Positions 15,051 through 22,584 of a stretch of 42,072 nt of DNA are shown in pieces (position 1 is the first letter of the stretch; every line of letters starts with the position of its first letter). The position numbers were made by a program, and so were the translations under genes. The notes under the pieces were generated by a model. That model made no database searches. It had not been told where the DNA came from and saw nothing but the letters and a program-made list of their open reading frames with translations. The stretch lies in NCBI GenBank assembly GCA_022843745.1, contig JALHNB010000038.1, positions 1 through 42,072 of the forward strand, read 5' to 3'. This DNA comes from Anaerolineae bacterium. GTDB taxonomy: Bacteria; Chloroflexota; Anaerolineae; Aggregatilineales; Phototrophicaceae.

Positions 15051-15824
15051 CTAATCCACCATTTGCCCGCAGGTCAGGTTGGCGACTGCCGCCGTCATCC
15101 CGCTGGCGTAATCGGACGCGAGAAATGCCGCCGCGTTGGCGACTTCGGCCAGCATGGGCATCCGTTTCAGCAGAGCGCCGCTGGAAGCTTCTTTCAGAAA
15201 TTCGTCAAAGCTGACGCCCGCATTTTTCGCGTGAAGCTCAAACACTTCTCTGAGGCCGGGCGTATCCGGCGACCCCGCCGAGCGCACGACCACCGCGCGG
15301 ACACCATGCACGCCCAAATCCGCCGCAAACTGCCGCCACAAACCTTCAATCGCTGCACAGGCCACCGAAAAGCCGCCGAGGTTTGGGTATGCTCCCCGTG
15401 AAGCGTTCGCCGTGAGCGCCACCAGAACGCCGGATTTTTGCCGGATCATGTGGTGCGCCGCCGCTTTAGCTGTGTAAAAGTGTGATTTCATGGCGTTATC
15501 AATCGAAAATGAGAATGCGTCATAAGTCAATTCGTGGATAGGCGTTCCCTGTTCGTCACCGAGGCCGATCAGGTTGAAGGAAATATCAATACGTCCGGCT
15601 TTCGCGACGACAGCATCCAAATGCTGCGCGACAGCCTGCTCATCCATCGCATCAACTTCATCGACTTCTGTGCCGGGGATGTCCTTCGCCACAGCGTCGA
15701 GTGTCCTGGCGGTGCGCCCGACCATAAAGACTTTTGCACCTTCCCGCGCGAAGGTACGAGTGACCACACTGCCGACAGCGCCGCCCGCCCCGTAGATCAC
15801 CGCGATTTTATTTTCAAGCAGCAT
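15051..15824 (-). CDS. SDR-family protein lacking the canonical YxxxK
   Basis: This 257-residue Rossmann protein has the dinucleotide loop GAGGAVGS at about 12-19, the VGRT segment, and NLIGLG in place of NNAG. Where the catalytic YxxxK should be, it reads FSVAC (Phe152...Cys156). Canonical short-chain dehydrogenase chemistry is therefore unlikely, although cofactor binding seems intact. The substitution lies in smooth, undamaged sequence, so this looks like a divergent subfamily and not decay. AAAGGA precedes the ATG. Confidence 0.8.
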   Translation of the reverse strand: MLLENKIAVIYGAGGAVGSVVTRTFAREGAKVFMVGRTARTLDAVAKDIPGTEVDEVDAMDEQAVAQHLDAVVAKAGRIDISFNLIGLGDEQGTPIHELTYDAFSFSIDNAMKSHFYTAKAAAHHMIRQKSGVLVALTANASRGAYPNLGGFSVACAAIEGLWRQFAADLGVHGVRAVVVRSAGSPDTPGLREVFELHAKNAGVSFDEFLKEASSGALLKRMPMLAEVANAAAFLASDYASGMTAAVANLTCGQMVD

Positions 15825-15910
15825 ATTCTTGTCCTTTTATGAATGGAGGTTGTGTATTTATGTCATTGGGGGCGTACAGAAATCTTTCGAGAATCGGCGA
15901 TGCGTTCAAC

Positions 15911-15953
15911 CTCACCCCCTAACCCCCTCTCCAATGCGTTAGAGAGGGGGAAC
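15911..15953. repeat. Short CCCCCTAACCCCC-type repeat
   Basis: It reads TCACCCCCTAACCCCCTCTCC, then AATGCGTT, then AGAGAGGGGG, a hairpin form resembling the left half of the 19700 element. It lies in the gap between the DHA2 transporter and the SDR gene. Confidence 0.6.
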
Positions 15954-16006
15954 AAGAAGGTGTTTTCTTGGCAAATTCTATGCAGAAAATGAATTTGCAG
16001 ATGCGC

Positions 16007-17590
16007 CTAATCCCCGATTTCCGCCTGAACACGTGGCACAACCGTATGAATGTCGTGAGCCTCTTCAGCCTCGCTGCTGGTATGCGGCTCAATGTGTCGC
16101 AGCATCAGCACGGTCACGAGAGCCAGCAGCGCAAGCCCAACCGCACCAAACGTGGCGATCAGTTGCAGCCCATGCACAAATGCCACTTGCCCCGCCTGGA
16201 GAAGCGCGGAACTCGCCGGCTCGGAAAGCTGTCCGGCAGCCACCACCGCGCCACCGAGCGTCTCCTGCGCAGAGACGACCATTTCCGGCGAGAGTCCGGC
16301 GGGCATGGCAGCCGTCACCTGAGAACGATAAACGGCCATGCCTAGGCTGCCGAGGACGGCAATACCGAGCGCACCACCAAATTCCAGGCCCGTCTCCGAA
16401 ATGGCCGACGCCGCCCCTGCTCGCTCCGGCGGCGCAGTGCTGACAACCATATCCGCCGTCAGCGTAAACGTGAATCCAAAGCCCAGCGACATAAGTGCGT
16501 TGGCGATGACGACCACCGCCAGCGAACTGACATCCACCTGGGTCAGCATCGCGAAGCTGATCGCCGCCAGCACCAATCCTGACGCGATCAGATAAGCCGG
16601 ACGGATTCGGCGTACCAGCCTGGGTGACAGATTCGACCCGATAATGAATGTCGCCGCACCCGGCACCGACCACAACCCGGCTTCCAATGGCGAGAGTCCA
16701 ACCACCAGTTGCAAATATTGCGCGATAAAGAGGAATGTCCCGGACATGGCAAAAATGCCAAAAGTGTAGGTAATCAGCGATGTGCTGAAGGCGCGTACTT
16801 TAAAAAGTCGCAGGTCTAGCAGAGGGTCTTCCAGTGTTTGCTGGCGGCGCACGAACGCGACGCCAATCGCCAACCCAACCACAATCGACAGAATCGGCAG
16901 CACATCCACACCATACTGCGCCACCTGTTTAATGCCATAGATGACCGTCAGCACGGCGACCAGCGACATGCCCGCACTCAGCAGGTCAAATCTTCCCGGA
17001 TGCGGGTCTTTATACTCCGGCAGCAGCAGCGGCCCGGCGATCAGCAGGATCACCATCACCGGCACACCCAGCAAGAATACCGATCCCCACCAGAAATATT
17101 CGAGCAGAAAACCGCCCATCAACGGGCCAATCGCGCTCCCCGCCGAAAAGCCGGAAACCCAGATTCCAATCGCGACGGTGCGCTGTTTGGGGTCGAGAAA
17201 CATATTGCGGATCAGCGACATGGTGGATGGCATCAGCGTCGCCCCCGCGACTCCCAGCAGTGCGCGGCTGAGAATGAGCATATTGGCGCTGGGGGAAAAT
17301 GCCGCCACCACTGAAGCCACGCTGAACGCCGCCGCACCCGCCAGCAGGAGCTTGCGGCGCCCAATTCTGTCGCCCAGCGTGCCCATCGTAATCAGCGACC
17401 CGGCGATAACGAAGCCATAAATATCGGTAATCCACAGCAGTTGCGAAGTGGTCGGCTTGAGATCGGCGCTCAGGTGTGGTACGGCCAGATGCAGCACCGT
17501 TAAATCCATCGCGATCAGCAGCGTGGGCAGCAGTAGAACCGCGAGGCCGATCCATTCGCGCCGCCCGGCACGGGTAATTGTATTCGTCAT
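16007..17590 (-). CDS. MFS DHA2-family (14-TM) multidrug exporter
   Basis: This 527-residue protein has about fourteen hydrophobic segments. It begins with the TM1 signature LLIAMDLTVLHLAVPHL, carrying the acidic residue typical of QacA/SmvA-type drug-proton antiporters. Motif A reads GDRIGRRK and motif C in TM5 includes SAGSAIGPLMGG. It should export cationic drugs or biocides. The C-terminus is hydrophilic and acidic. No local regulator is directly adjacent. The upstream gap 17591-17738 shows nothing notable. Confidence 0.87.
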   Translation of the reverse strand: MTNTITRAGRREWIGLAVLLLPTLLIAMDLTVLHLAVPHLSADLKPTTSQLLWITDIYGFVIAGSLITMGTLGDRIGRRKLLLAGAAAFSVASVVAAFSPSANMLILSRALLGVAGATLMPSTMSLIRNMFLDPKQRTVAIGIWVSGFSAGSAIGPLMGGFLLEYFWWGSVFLLGVPVMVILLIAGPLLLPEYKDPHPGRFDLLSAGMSLVAVLTVIYGIKQVAQYGVDVLPILSIVVGLAIGVAFVRRQQTLEDPLLDLRLFKVRAFSTSLITYTFGIFAMSGTFLFIAQYLQLVVGLSPLEAGLWSVPGAATFIIGSNLSPRLVRRIRPAYLIASGLVLAAISFAMLTQVDVSSLAVVVIANALMSLGFGFTFTLTADMVVSTAPPERAGAASAISETGLEFGGALGIAVLGSLGMAVYRSQVTAAMPAGLSPEMVVSAQETLGGAVVAAGQLSEPASSALLQAGQVAFVHGLQLIATFGAVGLALLALVTVLMLRHIEPHTSSEAEEAHDIHTVVPRVQAEIGD

Positions 17591-17738
17591 GCGACTTTCT
17601 TTCCCTTCAATGAATTAGTTCTCAGCAATAGACGGCATGGTCGCGCGATCCCTTTCGAATTCTTTGCACGAAAGCAGACCTTTAGCAGTAGCCGATGGTA
17701 ACAGTTCGTTTAACCACGCATTGACTTTAAACACTGCT

Positions 17739-18443
17739 CTACTCGTAAAATTCCGGCACTCTTTTGAGTGTTTCCCACTGCTCGTTGTCATGACCGAAAA
17801 TCACCAGCCCGATATGCTCCCGTTCCACCAGATCGAGCAGTTTAATCGTACTGGCGCGGCCTGCTTCGCCGTTCGGGTTGCTCCAGTCGTCCGGCTCGTC
17901 ACGGGTGAAGCCAGCGCCGAAGGGTACAGCGTCAATCGTCAATAAAATCGTCCCCGTTTTGGGCAGCCGCACCAGCACCGATTGATGTCCCAGCACATGT
18001 CCGCTGGTCTCAATCAGTTCCAGCCCCGGCAGCAGTTCCGTATCCCCGTCCACCAACCGAATGCGCTCCATTGGCTGATCCCATTGGGGTAGAATGGAAG
18101 CATAACGTGGGTTGGTCGGCGCATCCAGATGATGCACACGCTGAACAATGTATTGCGCCTTCGTGAATGCCGCGTGTCTTCCAGCGTGGTCGCCGTCATA
18201 ATGCGTCGAAATGACGGTATCAATATCGTCCGGTTTTAAGCCGATGCTCGCCAACTGCTGGATAACGTCCTGCCCATTCTGGAACTCCGACGAATCTTCC
18301 GGGATGATTTCCGGCAAACCAGTGTCGATCAGAATATTCCTGCCGTCACCCGTTTGCACCAGATAGCAAACAATCGGAATCTGGTATTCCGGCATATCCC
18401 CAACCTGCATCAGATATAAACGCTGCGGCGTAGTGTGGCTCAT
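17739..18443 (-). CDS. MBL-fold hydrolase, N-acyl homoserine lactonase-like
   Basis: This 234-residue protein follows the AttM/AiiA-type lactonase pattern: ILIDTGLP, the metal motif in STHYDGDHAG (residues 79-88), SGHVLGHQSVLV, and a terminal GHDNEQW. The usual HxHxDH reads HYDGDH, replacing the second His by Asp83, and GDA reads IDA. The bimetal site may be changed, so lactonase activity is a guess from the overall plan. AGAGGAA precedes the ATG. The gap 18444-18600 holds nothing I recognise. Confidence 0.78.
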   Translation of the reverse strand: MSHTTPQRLYLMQVGDMPEYQIPIVCYLVQTGDGRNILIDTGLPEIIPEDSSEFQNGQDVIQQLASIGLKPDDIDTVISTHYDGDHAGRHAAFTKAQYIVQRVHHLDAPTNPRYASILPQWDQPMERIRLVDGDTELLPGLELIETSGHVLGHQSVLVRLPKTGTILLTIDAVPFGAGFTRDEPDDWSNPNGEAGRASTIKLLDLVEREHIGLVIFGHDNEQWETLKRVPEFYE

Positions 18444-18600
18444 TCATCATTTCCTCTAAAATTAGACCAAACATTCTATCACAATATCAATAGTGCTTAC
18501 ATCATCAGTGGTAAAGCGTTTAATGTCGCGCTTTCGCGAAACCTGCCTGCGGGAAGCCCTTTATGCAGGCATCATTTCATCCCTTACTATGTCACCATCA

Positions 18601-18996
18601 CTAGGGATGTTCCTGCACAGCCCATTCGTTGCCGTCGGGATCGCTGAAAAAAATAAATGAGTTCCACCTGCCGCCGCGTCCTTCGACCAGCGTAGTGCCG
18701 TCGTAATGCTTCACGACGCTGACGGTCACACCGCGTTCGATCAATTGTGCACGGGCGGCATCCACGTCCGAGACCACGAGCTGCAAGCCTCTGAGTGACC
18801 CCGCCGTCATGCCGCGATTATCGCTGCCCACGACGATGGAGCATCCCGAACCCGGCGGTGTCAACTGGACGACGCGATAGTCCTCGCCGAGCTTGGTGTC
18901 ATGGTCAACCACGAAACCAAGCTGATCGCCATAAAAATGCTTCGCGCGTTCCACGTCTGTAACCGGAACGATCACGACTTCGAGCTTCCAATCCAT
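18601..18996 (-). CDS. VOC-superfamily (glyoxalase-like) protein, copy 2
   Basis: This 131-residue protein has the VOC pattern (VTDVERAKHFYGDQLGFVVDHD at the start, FSDPDGNEWAVQEHP at the end). It belongs to a different branch from copy 1. It may be a metal-dependent lyase, dioxygenase or resistance-type binding protein. AGAGGAG lies upstream of the ATG. Confidence 0.83.
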   Translation of the reverse strand: MDWKLEVVIVPVTDVERAKHFYGDQLGFVVDHDTKLGEDYRVVQLTPPGSGCSIVVGSDNRGMTAGSLRGLQLVVSDVDAARAQLIERGVTVSVVKHYDGTTLVEGRGGRWNSFIFFSDPDGNEWAVQEHP

Positions 18997-19040
18997 GATT
19001 CAGACTCCTCTTTTGGCAATATGTTGAGAGAGTTGGCTTT

Positions 19041-19068
19041 GTAGGGGCGACGCATGCGTCGCCCCTAC
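19041..19068. repeat. GTAGGGG palindrome, inner stem CGACGCA/TGCGTCG
   Basis: A perfect 28-bp palindrome, the longest uninterrupted one here, located between the VOC gene (copy 2) and the 3' end of the small hydrolase. Both outer arms GTAGGGG and CCCCTAC are complete. Confidence 0.85.
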
Positions 19069-19111
19069 GGAAAAGCCTCGCCGAAATTCTGCGAACCCTT
19101 TTCCTGGAATT

Positions 19112-19651
19112 TCAGGCAAACAGGCGCTTAATATCCCGCGCGACCTCAGATAAATCGTTGTTAAACTGATGATCGCGCCCGTCAAATTCGCGAATCATTG
19201 CATCCGGGAGCTTTTTGCCGATGATCGCCATATGCTCGAACGGCACAATCTCGTCATTGCGGCTGTGATACAGGAACATTTTAGACGCTTTGGGCGGCGT
19301 AAAGATTTCGGGCAGCGCGTAGTCGGCAACTTCCCAGTCGTCAGCATTCCAGCACGGCGTGGCGATCAGAAAAAGCCCCACTGTCTGAATATTCGCCTCC
19401 AGCACATATTTCAATAACATGGACGCGCCCAACGAATGCCCGACCAGCACCGTCTGATTACCGAGTGCGGCATATTCCTTTACAATTGTATTTTTCCAGG
19501 CGATGTAATCCGGACTGTGCTCGTCCGGCATTTCCGGGTAATGCACGTCATAAGCCGCACCGAGCGACTCTTGCAGCGATGCCGCCAGCTTGCTATCTAC
19601 CTCATATGCGCCGTCGCCGCCGCCCTGGATAAACAATACCTGTTTTTTCAT
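19112..19651 (-). CDS. Small alpha/beta serine hydrolase (RBBP9/YdeN-like)
   Basis: This 179-residue protein is a minimal alpha/beta hydrolase: IQGGGDGAY at the start, GHSLGAS nucleophile elbow near residue 70-76, the acid in HSRNDEIVP and the base in GRDHQF. It lacks a large cap domain, as in the RBBP9/YdeN group. The physiological substrate is unknown. GAGG precedes the ATG at 19651. Confidence 0.83.
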   Translation of the reverse strand: MKKQVLFIQGGGDGAYEVDSKLAASLQESLGAAYDVHYPEMPDEHSPDYIAWKNTIVKEYAALGNQTVLVGHSLGASMLLKYVLEANIQTVGLFLIATPCWNADDWEVADYALPEIFTPPKASKMFLYHSRNDEIVPFEHMAIIGKKLPDAMIREFDGRDHQFNNDLSEVARDIKRLFA

Positions 19652-19699
19652 GCGATTGCCTCGTTATGCCTCATTAAGCCTGTTTGGAAATCTGTCCAT

Positions 19700-19802
19700 C
19701 CTCACCCCCCACCCGCTGCGCGTCTCCAAAGCATTGGAGAGGGGGAGTCAGGTCAATCTGAAGCCCCTCCCCATTGCGATGGGGAGGGGTTGGGGTGGGG
19801 AT
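19700..19802. repeat. Long CCCCTCCCC-type repeat, nested inverted arms
   Basis: Outer arms CTCACCCCCCACCC and GGGTTGGGGTGGGG are not perfect complements but can pair; inside are TCTCCAAAGCATTGGAGA and CCCCTCCCC-ATTGCGAT-GGGGAGGGG hairpins. It lies between the small hydrolase start and the 3' end of DHFR-like copy 3. Confidence 0.75.
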
Positions 19803-19867
19803 GCACCTTCAATACCAGATAACGCTATTTAGGATGTGTGAGGTATTGAAATATCAACACACCCTAC

Positions 19868-20425
19868 TTACGCCTTGACCACGCGGAAAAGAATATCCGT
19901 CCGGCCAGCCGGCAGCTCAATAATCCTGATTTTTTCGAGTTCGATTTCCAGCGATTCCAGATTCTCGAACAAGCGCACGCCGTCACCCAGAATCACAGGC
20001 ACGATTCCGATCTGTAATTCGTCCATCAGTCCGGCTTTGAGAACTTGCTGATTGGCACTCGCGCCGCCGACAAGCTGCACGTCCTTATCGCCTGCCGCTG
20101 CCTTCGCCTGCTGGATGGCGCTCTCAAAACCTTGGGTGACAAAATGAAACTTCAGATTTTCATTCTCGCCCTTCGCGACTGTTTCCGGCGCGTCATGTGT
20201 CACGACGAAAATCGGCGCTTGATATTCGTAGCCCGTGAAATCGCCGTTCGCCATATCGTAGGTATTCCGACCCATCACGACTGCGCCCGTCGTCCGCATG
20301 GCTTCCTGAAGCATGTCCGACGCGACGAGTTCGTCAAAATTTTCATAAAGTTTGCTGACGCTGCCGGTGCGATCATTGATGAATCCGTCCAGCGAGATCG
20401 TCATTCCACCCATCACTTTTCCCAT
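19868..20425 (-). CDS. Dihydrofolate reductase-family protein, copy 3
   Basis: This 185-residue protein is a more distant paralog: MGGMTISLDGFIND near the start, VVMGRNTYDM near residue 60, VQLVGGASANQQVLKAGLMDELQIGIVPVILGDG later. It is a presumed NADPH-dependent reductase of unknown substrate. The ATG at 20425 has AAAGGAAA upstream; the frame extends to 20449 without a better site. It is transcribed divergently from the HxlR regulator with a shared control region, so it is the regulator's best candidate target. Confidence 0.85.
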   Translation of the reverse strand: MGKVMGGMTISLDGFINDRTGSVSKLYENFDELVASDMLQEAMRTTGAVVMGRNTYDMANGDFTGYEYQAPIFVVTHDAPETVAKGENENLKFHFVTQGFESAIQQAKAAAGDKDVQLVGGASANQQVLKAGLMDELQIGIVPVILGDGVRLFENLESLEIELEKIRIIELPAGRTDILFRVVKA

Positions 20426-20459
20426 CGTATTTCCTTTCGTGTTTTGCACACTTGTTCTA

Positions 20460-20487
20460 ATTTTACCCCATCACTTCAAAAAGTCAA
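20460..20487 (-). promoter_or_regulatory. Promoter of DHFR-like copy 3
   Basis: On the minus strand TTGACT (20482-20487), a 16-bp spacer and TAAAAT (20460-20465) match the consensus at 5 of 6 positions in each hexamer. The leader to the ATG would be about 28 bases. Confidence 0.65.
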
Positions 20488-20507
20488 GTAGGCGCTTCTG
20501 ATCTTGA
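20484..20507. promoter_or_regulatory. Candidate HxlR operator between divergent promoters
   Basis: A short inverted repeat, TCAAG (20484-20488) and CTTGA (20503-20507), overlaps the -35 boxes of both divergent promoters. A dimeric HxlR protein bound here would block both genes. The arms are only five bases, so the call is tentative. Confidence 0.38.
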
Positions 20508-20532
20508 ACCTATATCACATTTTTGATATAAT
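20504..20532 (+). promoter_or_regulatory. Promoter of the HxlR regulator
   Basis: TTGAAC (20504-20509), a 17-bp spacer and a perfect TATAAT (20527-20532). The predicted transcription start (about 20538-20540) falls on the ATG of the duplicated mini-ORF at 20539, so the message would begin with a start codon. Confidence 0.72.
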
Positions 20533-20538
20533 GAACGT

Positions 20539-20577
20539 ATGAAAAGTTACAATCAATTCTGCGCACTGGTCACATGA
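20539..20577 (+). CDS. Mini-ORF: duplicated 5' end of the HxlR gene
   Basis: A 35-bp imperfect direct duplication places a second copy of the gene start upstream. It encodes MKSYNQFCALVT and stops at a TGA that overlaps the true ATG (ATGA, 20574-20577). The first two base differences from the gene copy are synonymous (TAC/TAT, CTG/TTG). It may work as a leader peptide coupled to the regulator, or it may simply be a relic of slippage. Confidence 0.45.
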   Translation: MKSYNQFCALVT

Positions 20578-21221
20578 AAAGTTATAATCAATTCTGCGCA
20601 TTGGCCTACGCTCTGGATGTCATCGGGGAGCGCTGGACGCTGCTCATCATCCGCGAACTGCTGACTGGCCCGCGCCGCTTCAAAGACCTCATCGACGGCC
20701 TGCCGGACATCAGCACCAACCTGCTCACCGAACGCCTCAAAAGCCTGGAACATGATGGCATTCTCACCCGCCATACTCTGCCGCCGCCAGCCGGATCAAC
20801 GGTTTACGAATTAACGCCCTTCGGTCAGGATTTGGAAACCGCCGTGCTGGAACTGGGAAAATGGGGAAGCCGCCTGCTGCCACCGACGATGGAAGGTGTC
20901 GCCATGCCCAGCCTCGGTGCGGCGACTCTGGCGCTCAAGGCGTTTTTTCACCCCGAACAGGCTCAAAATATCCGCGAGATTTTCGAACTGCATCTCGACA
21001 GCGAAGTGCTTCAGATTCAGGTGAAGGATGGCAAGCTGCATGTCCAGCAAGGACAAACGCTGAAGGCCGACGCGGTTTTCCAGACGACGATGGAGATTTT
21101 TATGGGCTTATTCTCCGGTCAGCTTCCGCCCGACCACGCCCTCGCCGCCGGACTTATCCGCGTTGAGGGTGATTCTGCCGCGCTAAGCCGATTTTTGCGC
21201 CTGTCGAGCGTGCGGGGGTGA
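20574..21221 (+). CDS. HxlR-family transcriptional regulator with C-terminal SCP2-like domain
   Basis: This 215-residue protein has the HxlR winged helix at about residues 5-95 (ALDVIGERWTLLIIRELLTGPRRFKDL, then ISTNLLTERLKSLEHDGI). A second domain at about 115-210 (HLDSEVLQIQVKDGKLHVQQGQ, ALAAGLIRVEGDSAALSRFL) resembles SCP2 sterol-carrier proteins and may bind a hydrophobic effector. It likely represses itself and the divergent DHFR-like gene through their common control region. The start codon is inside the ATGA overlap with the mini-ORF; no separate Shine-Dalgarno sequence is visible, in keeping with coupling or initiation near the message 5' end. Confidence 0.85.
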   Translation: MKSYNQFCALAYALDVIGERWTLLIIRELLTGPRRFKDLIDGLPDISTNLLTERLKSLEHDGILTRHTLPPPAGSTVYELTPFGQDLETAVLELGKWGSRLLPPTMEGVAMPSLGAATLALKAFFHPEQAQNIREIFELHLDSEVLQIQVKDGKLHVQQGQTLKADAVFQTTMEIFMGLFSGQLPPDHALAAGLIRVEGDSAALSRFLRLSSVRG

Positions 21222-21309
21222 ACGTGACCGTGCGATATTCGCGGTCTGTAGCGGTGGGCGCAGTAACGCGGATTAAGAAATTTAACATGGATAACACGAC
21301 GATGTTTTT

Positions 21310-21407
21310 GTAGGGACATGATGTATCGTGACCTAATTGCCAGAAACACCCACATTTTGGCGAACATTTCGGTTTGCGAAGCTGGGCATGATGCATCATG
21401 CCCCTAC
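21310..21407. repeat. Two GTAGGGG palindromes of the ATGATG type
   Basis: The first (21310-21334) is decayed (GTAGGGACATGATG ... ATCGTGACCTA). The second (21383-21407) is intact with inner arms CATGATG/CATCATG. A half copy (GCGCCCCTAC) follows at about 21445. All lie between the convergent HxlR and DMT genes (gap 21222-21475), where no gene is visible. Confidence 0.75.
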
Positions 21408-21475
21408 ATCGTACTTCGTATTAATTTGTTGAATCGCATGATTGCGCCCCTACAGATTTCACGTTGCCCTCTCCC

Positions 21476-22381
21476 CTACTCTCTCGCAAAACGCACCATG
21501 ACGACGGCTGAGAGAATAATCAGGCTGCCGACAATCTGCACGATGCTCATGCGTTCATCGAGGAAAATGTAGGCTTCAACCGCCGTCATCGCTGGCTCTG
21601 AGGTCGCGAGAAGGCTGACCGTGCTGGCGGACAGGTAATTCATCGCCGTGTTATAGAGTCCGAATCCTACCAGTGTCGGAATAAACGCAAGCAGGATGAG
21701 GATGAACCAGCCGTGCACAGGCATCGCGGGCAAAATCGCGCTGATCGGCTGTGCGTGAAGTGCCATCGACACCAAGTTGAAAATCAGCGTAAAGAGCGCT
21801 GCAAAAGCGAATGTATAGAATAACGTCGTCCAGGTATTGAGCTTTCGTTTCGCCGACTCTTTGCCCATCACGTTGTAGCCCGCGTATAACATGCCGGACG
21901 TCAGGCCTGTCAGAATGCCCAGGGGGTTCAGATTCCACATGGCCGGGCTGAAGGCGTTCGAAACCAGCACACAGCCCACCAGACTCAAAATAATCGCGGC
22001 AATCTTGGGCAGTCCCATTCTTTCGCGGAAGATCCACCACGCCAGCGCCGCCGTAAATCCTGCCGAGCTATAGGCGAGAACAGTCGCGACGGCAGCACCA
22101 TTGGTTTCGACGGACAGCGTCCAGATCGAGTTAAAGAGTGCCAAAATCAACCCAAAGGAAGCGTAAAATCGAAGCTGCGTTGGCTCGATGCGCAGCCACG
22201 AAGGGCGTATCAGGAATAAAGCTGGCGCGAGTGCCACGCAGACGAAGAAGTTGCGCCAGAAGGCCAAGAGCAAAGATGGCAGTGCATAATTAGTGAGCAA
22301 ATAGCCAATGAGAATCCCCGTTGTAGACAGGATGACAATCGAGGTCATGGCGATGACATAGCCTTTGGTCAATTGCGACAT
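21476..22381 (-). CDS. DMT-family (EamA) transporter
   Basis: This 301-residue protein has ten hydrophobic segments arranged as two EamA repeats, the second ending MSIVQIVGSLIILSAVVMVRF after the ATSEPAMTAVEAYIFLDER motif. Such proteins export amino acids, nucleosides or other metabolites; the substrate is not visible. I start at ATG 22381 (MSQLTKGY) with GAAAGAAG upstream. The frame stays open to 22504, but the same stretch is repeated as non-coding DNA at 23713. The first 36 codons and the leader belong to a direct repeat. Confidence 0.83.
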   Translation of the reverse strand: MSQLTKGYVIAMTSIVILSTTGILIGYLLTNYALPSLLLAFWRNFFVCVALAPALFLIRPSWLRIEPTQLRFYASFGLILALFNSIWTLSVETNGAAVATVLAYSSAGFTAALAWWIFRERMGLPKIAAIILSLVGCVLVSNAFSPAMWNLNPLGILTGLTSGMLYAGYNVMGKESAKRKLNTWTTLFYTFAFAALFTLIFNLVSMALHAQPISAILPAMPVHGWFILILLAFIPTLVGFGLYNTAMNYLSASTVSLLATSEPAMTAVEAYIFLDERMSIVQIVGSLIILSAVVMVRFARE

Positions 22382-22479
22382 GGCGCTTCTTTCTGTAGGT
22401 GCAGAGGCGTATTGAGAGCAAAAGCGGATTGTAGAGGGCGGCCTGAACACCTGATAGAGCAGCATAAGCTCAATTGGTA
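22274..22479. repeat. Direct repeat copy 1 (DMT gene 5' end and leader)
   Basis: About 205 bp spanning the first codons of the DMT gene and its upstream region. It recurs in the same orientation at 23713-23938, on the other side of the xylanase gene, with the shared stretches CAAATAGCCAATGAGAAT, ATGGCGCTTCTTTCTGT and AGAGCAGCATAAGCTCAATT. Confidence 0.85.
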
Positions 22480-22514
22480 TGGGCGTGAACAGCGCGGTTT
22501 GCATAATCCCGGCA

Positions 22515-22551
22515 GTTACGTAACTATAACGTCACACAACGTTACGGTAAC
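22515..22551. promoter_or_regulatory. Cluster of GTTAC/GTAAC inverted repeats upstream of the xylanase
   Basis: Three inverted repeats overlap within 37 bp: GTTACGTAAC (22515-22524, perfect), TAACGT-6-ACGTTA (22527-22544) and GTTAC-G-GTAAC (22541-22551). They lie 34-70 bp before the xylanase ATG and are not part of the flanking direct repeat. This is the arrangement of a multi-site operator, perhaps for a sugar-responsive repressor. Confidence 0.48.
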
Positions 22552-22584
22552 ATCATTTCAATATTTTGATGTCAGGAATCAATA

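Noticed and set aside
22382-22504. Longer DMT transporter starting at 22504
   Set aside because: The extra 41 residues are polar, do not fit a TM start, and the same DNA occurs as non-coding relic at 23713-23938.
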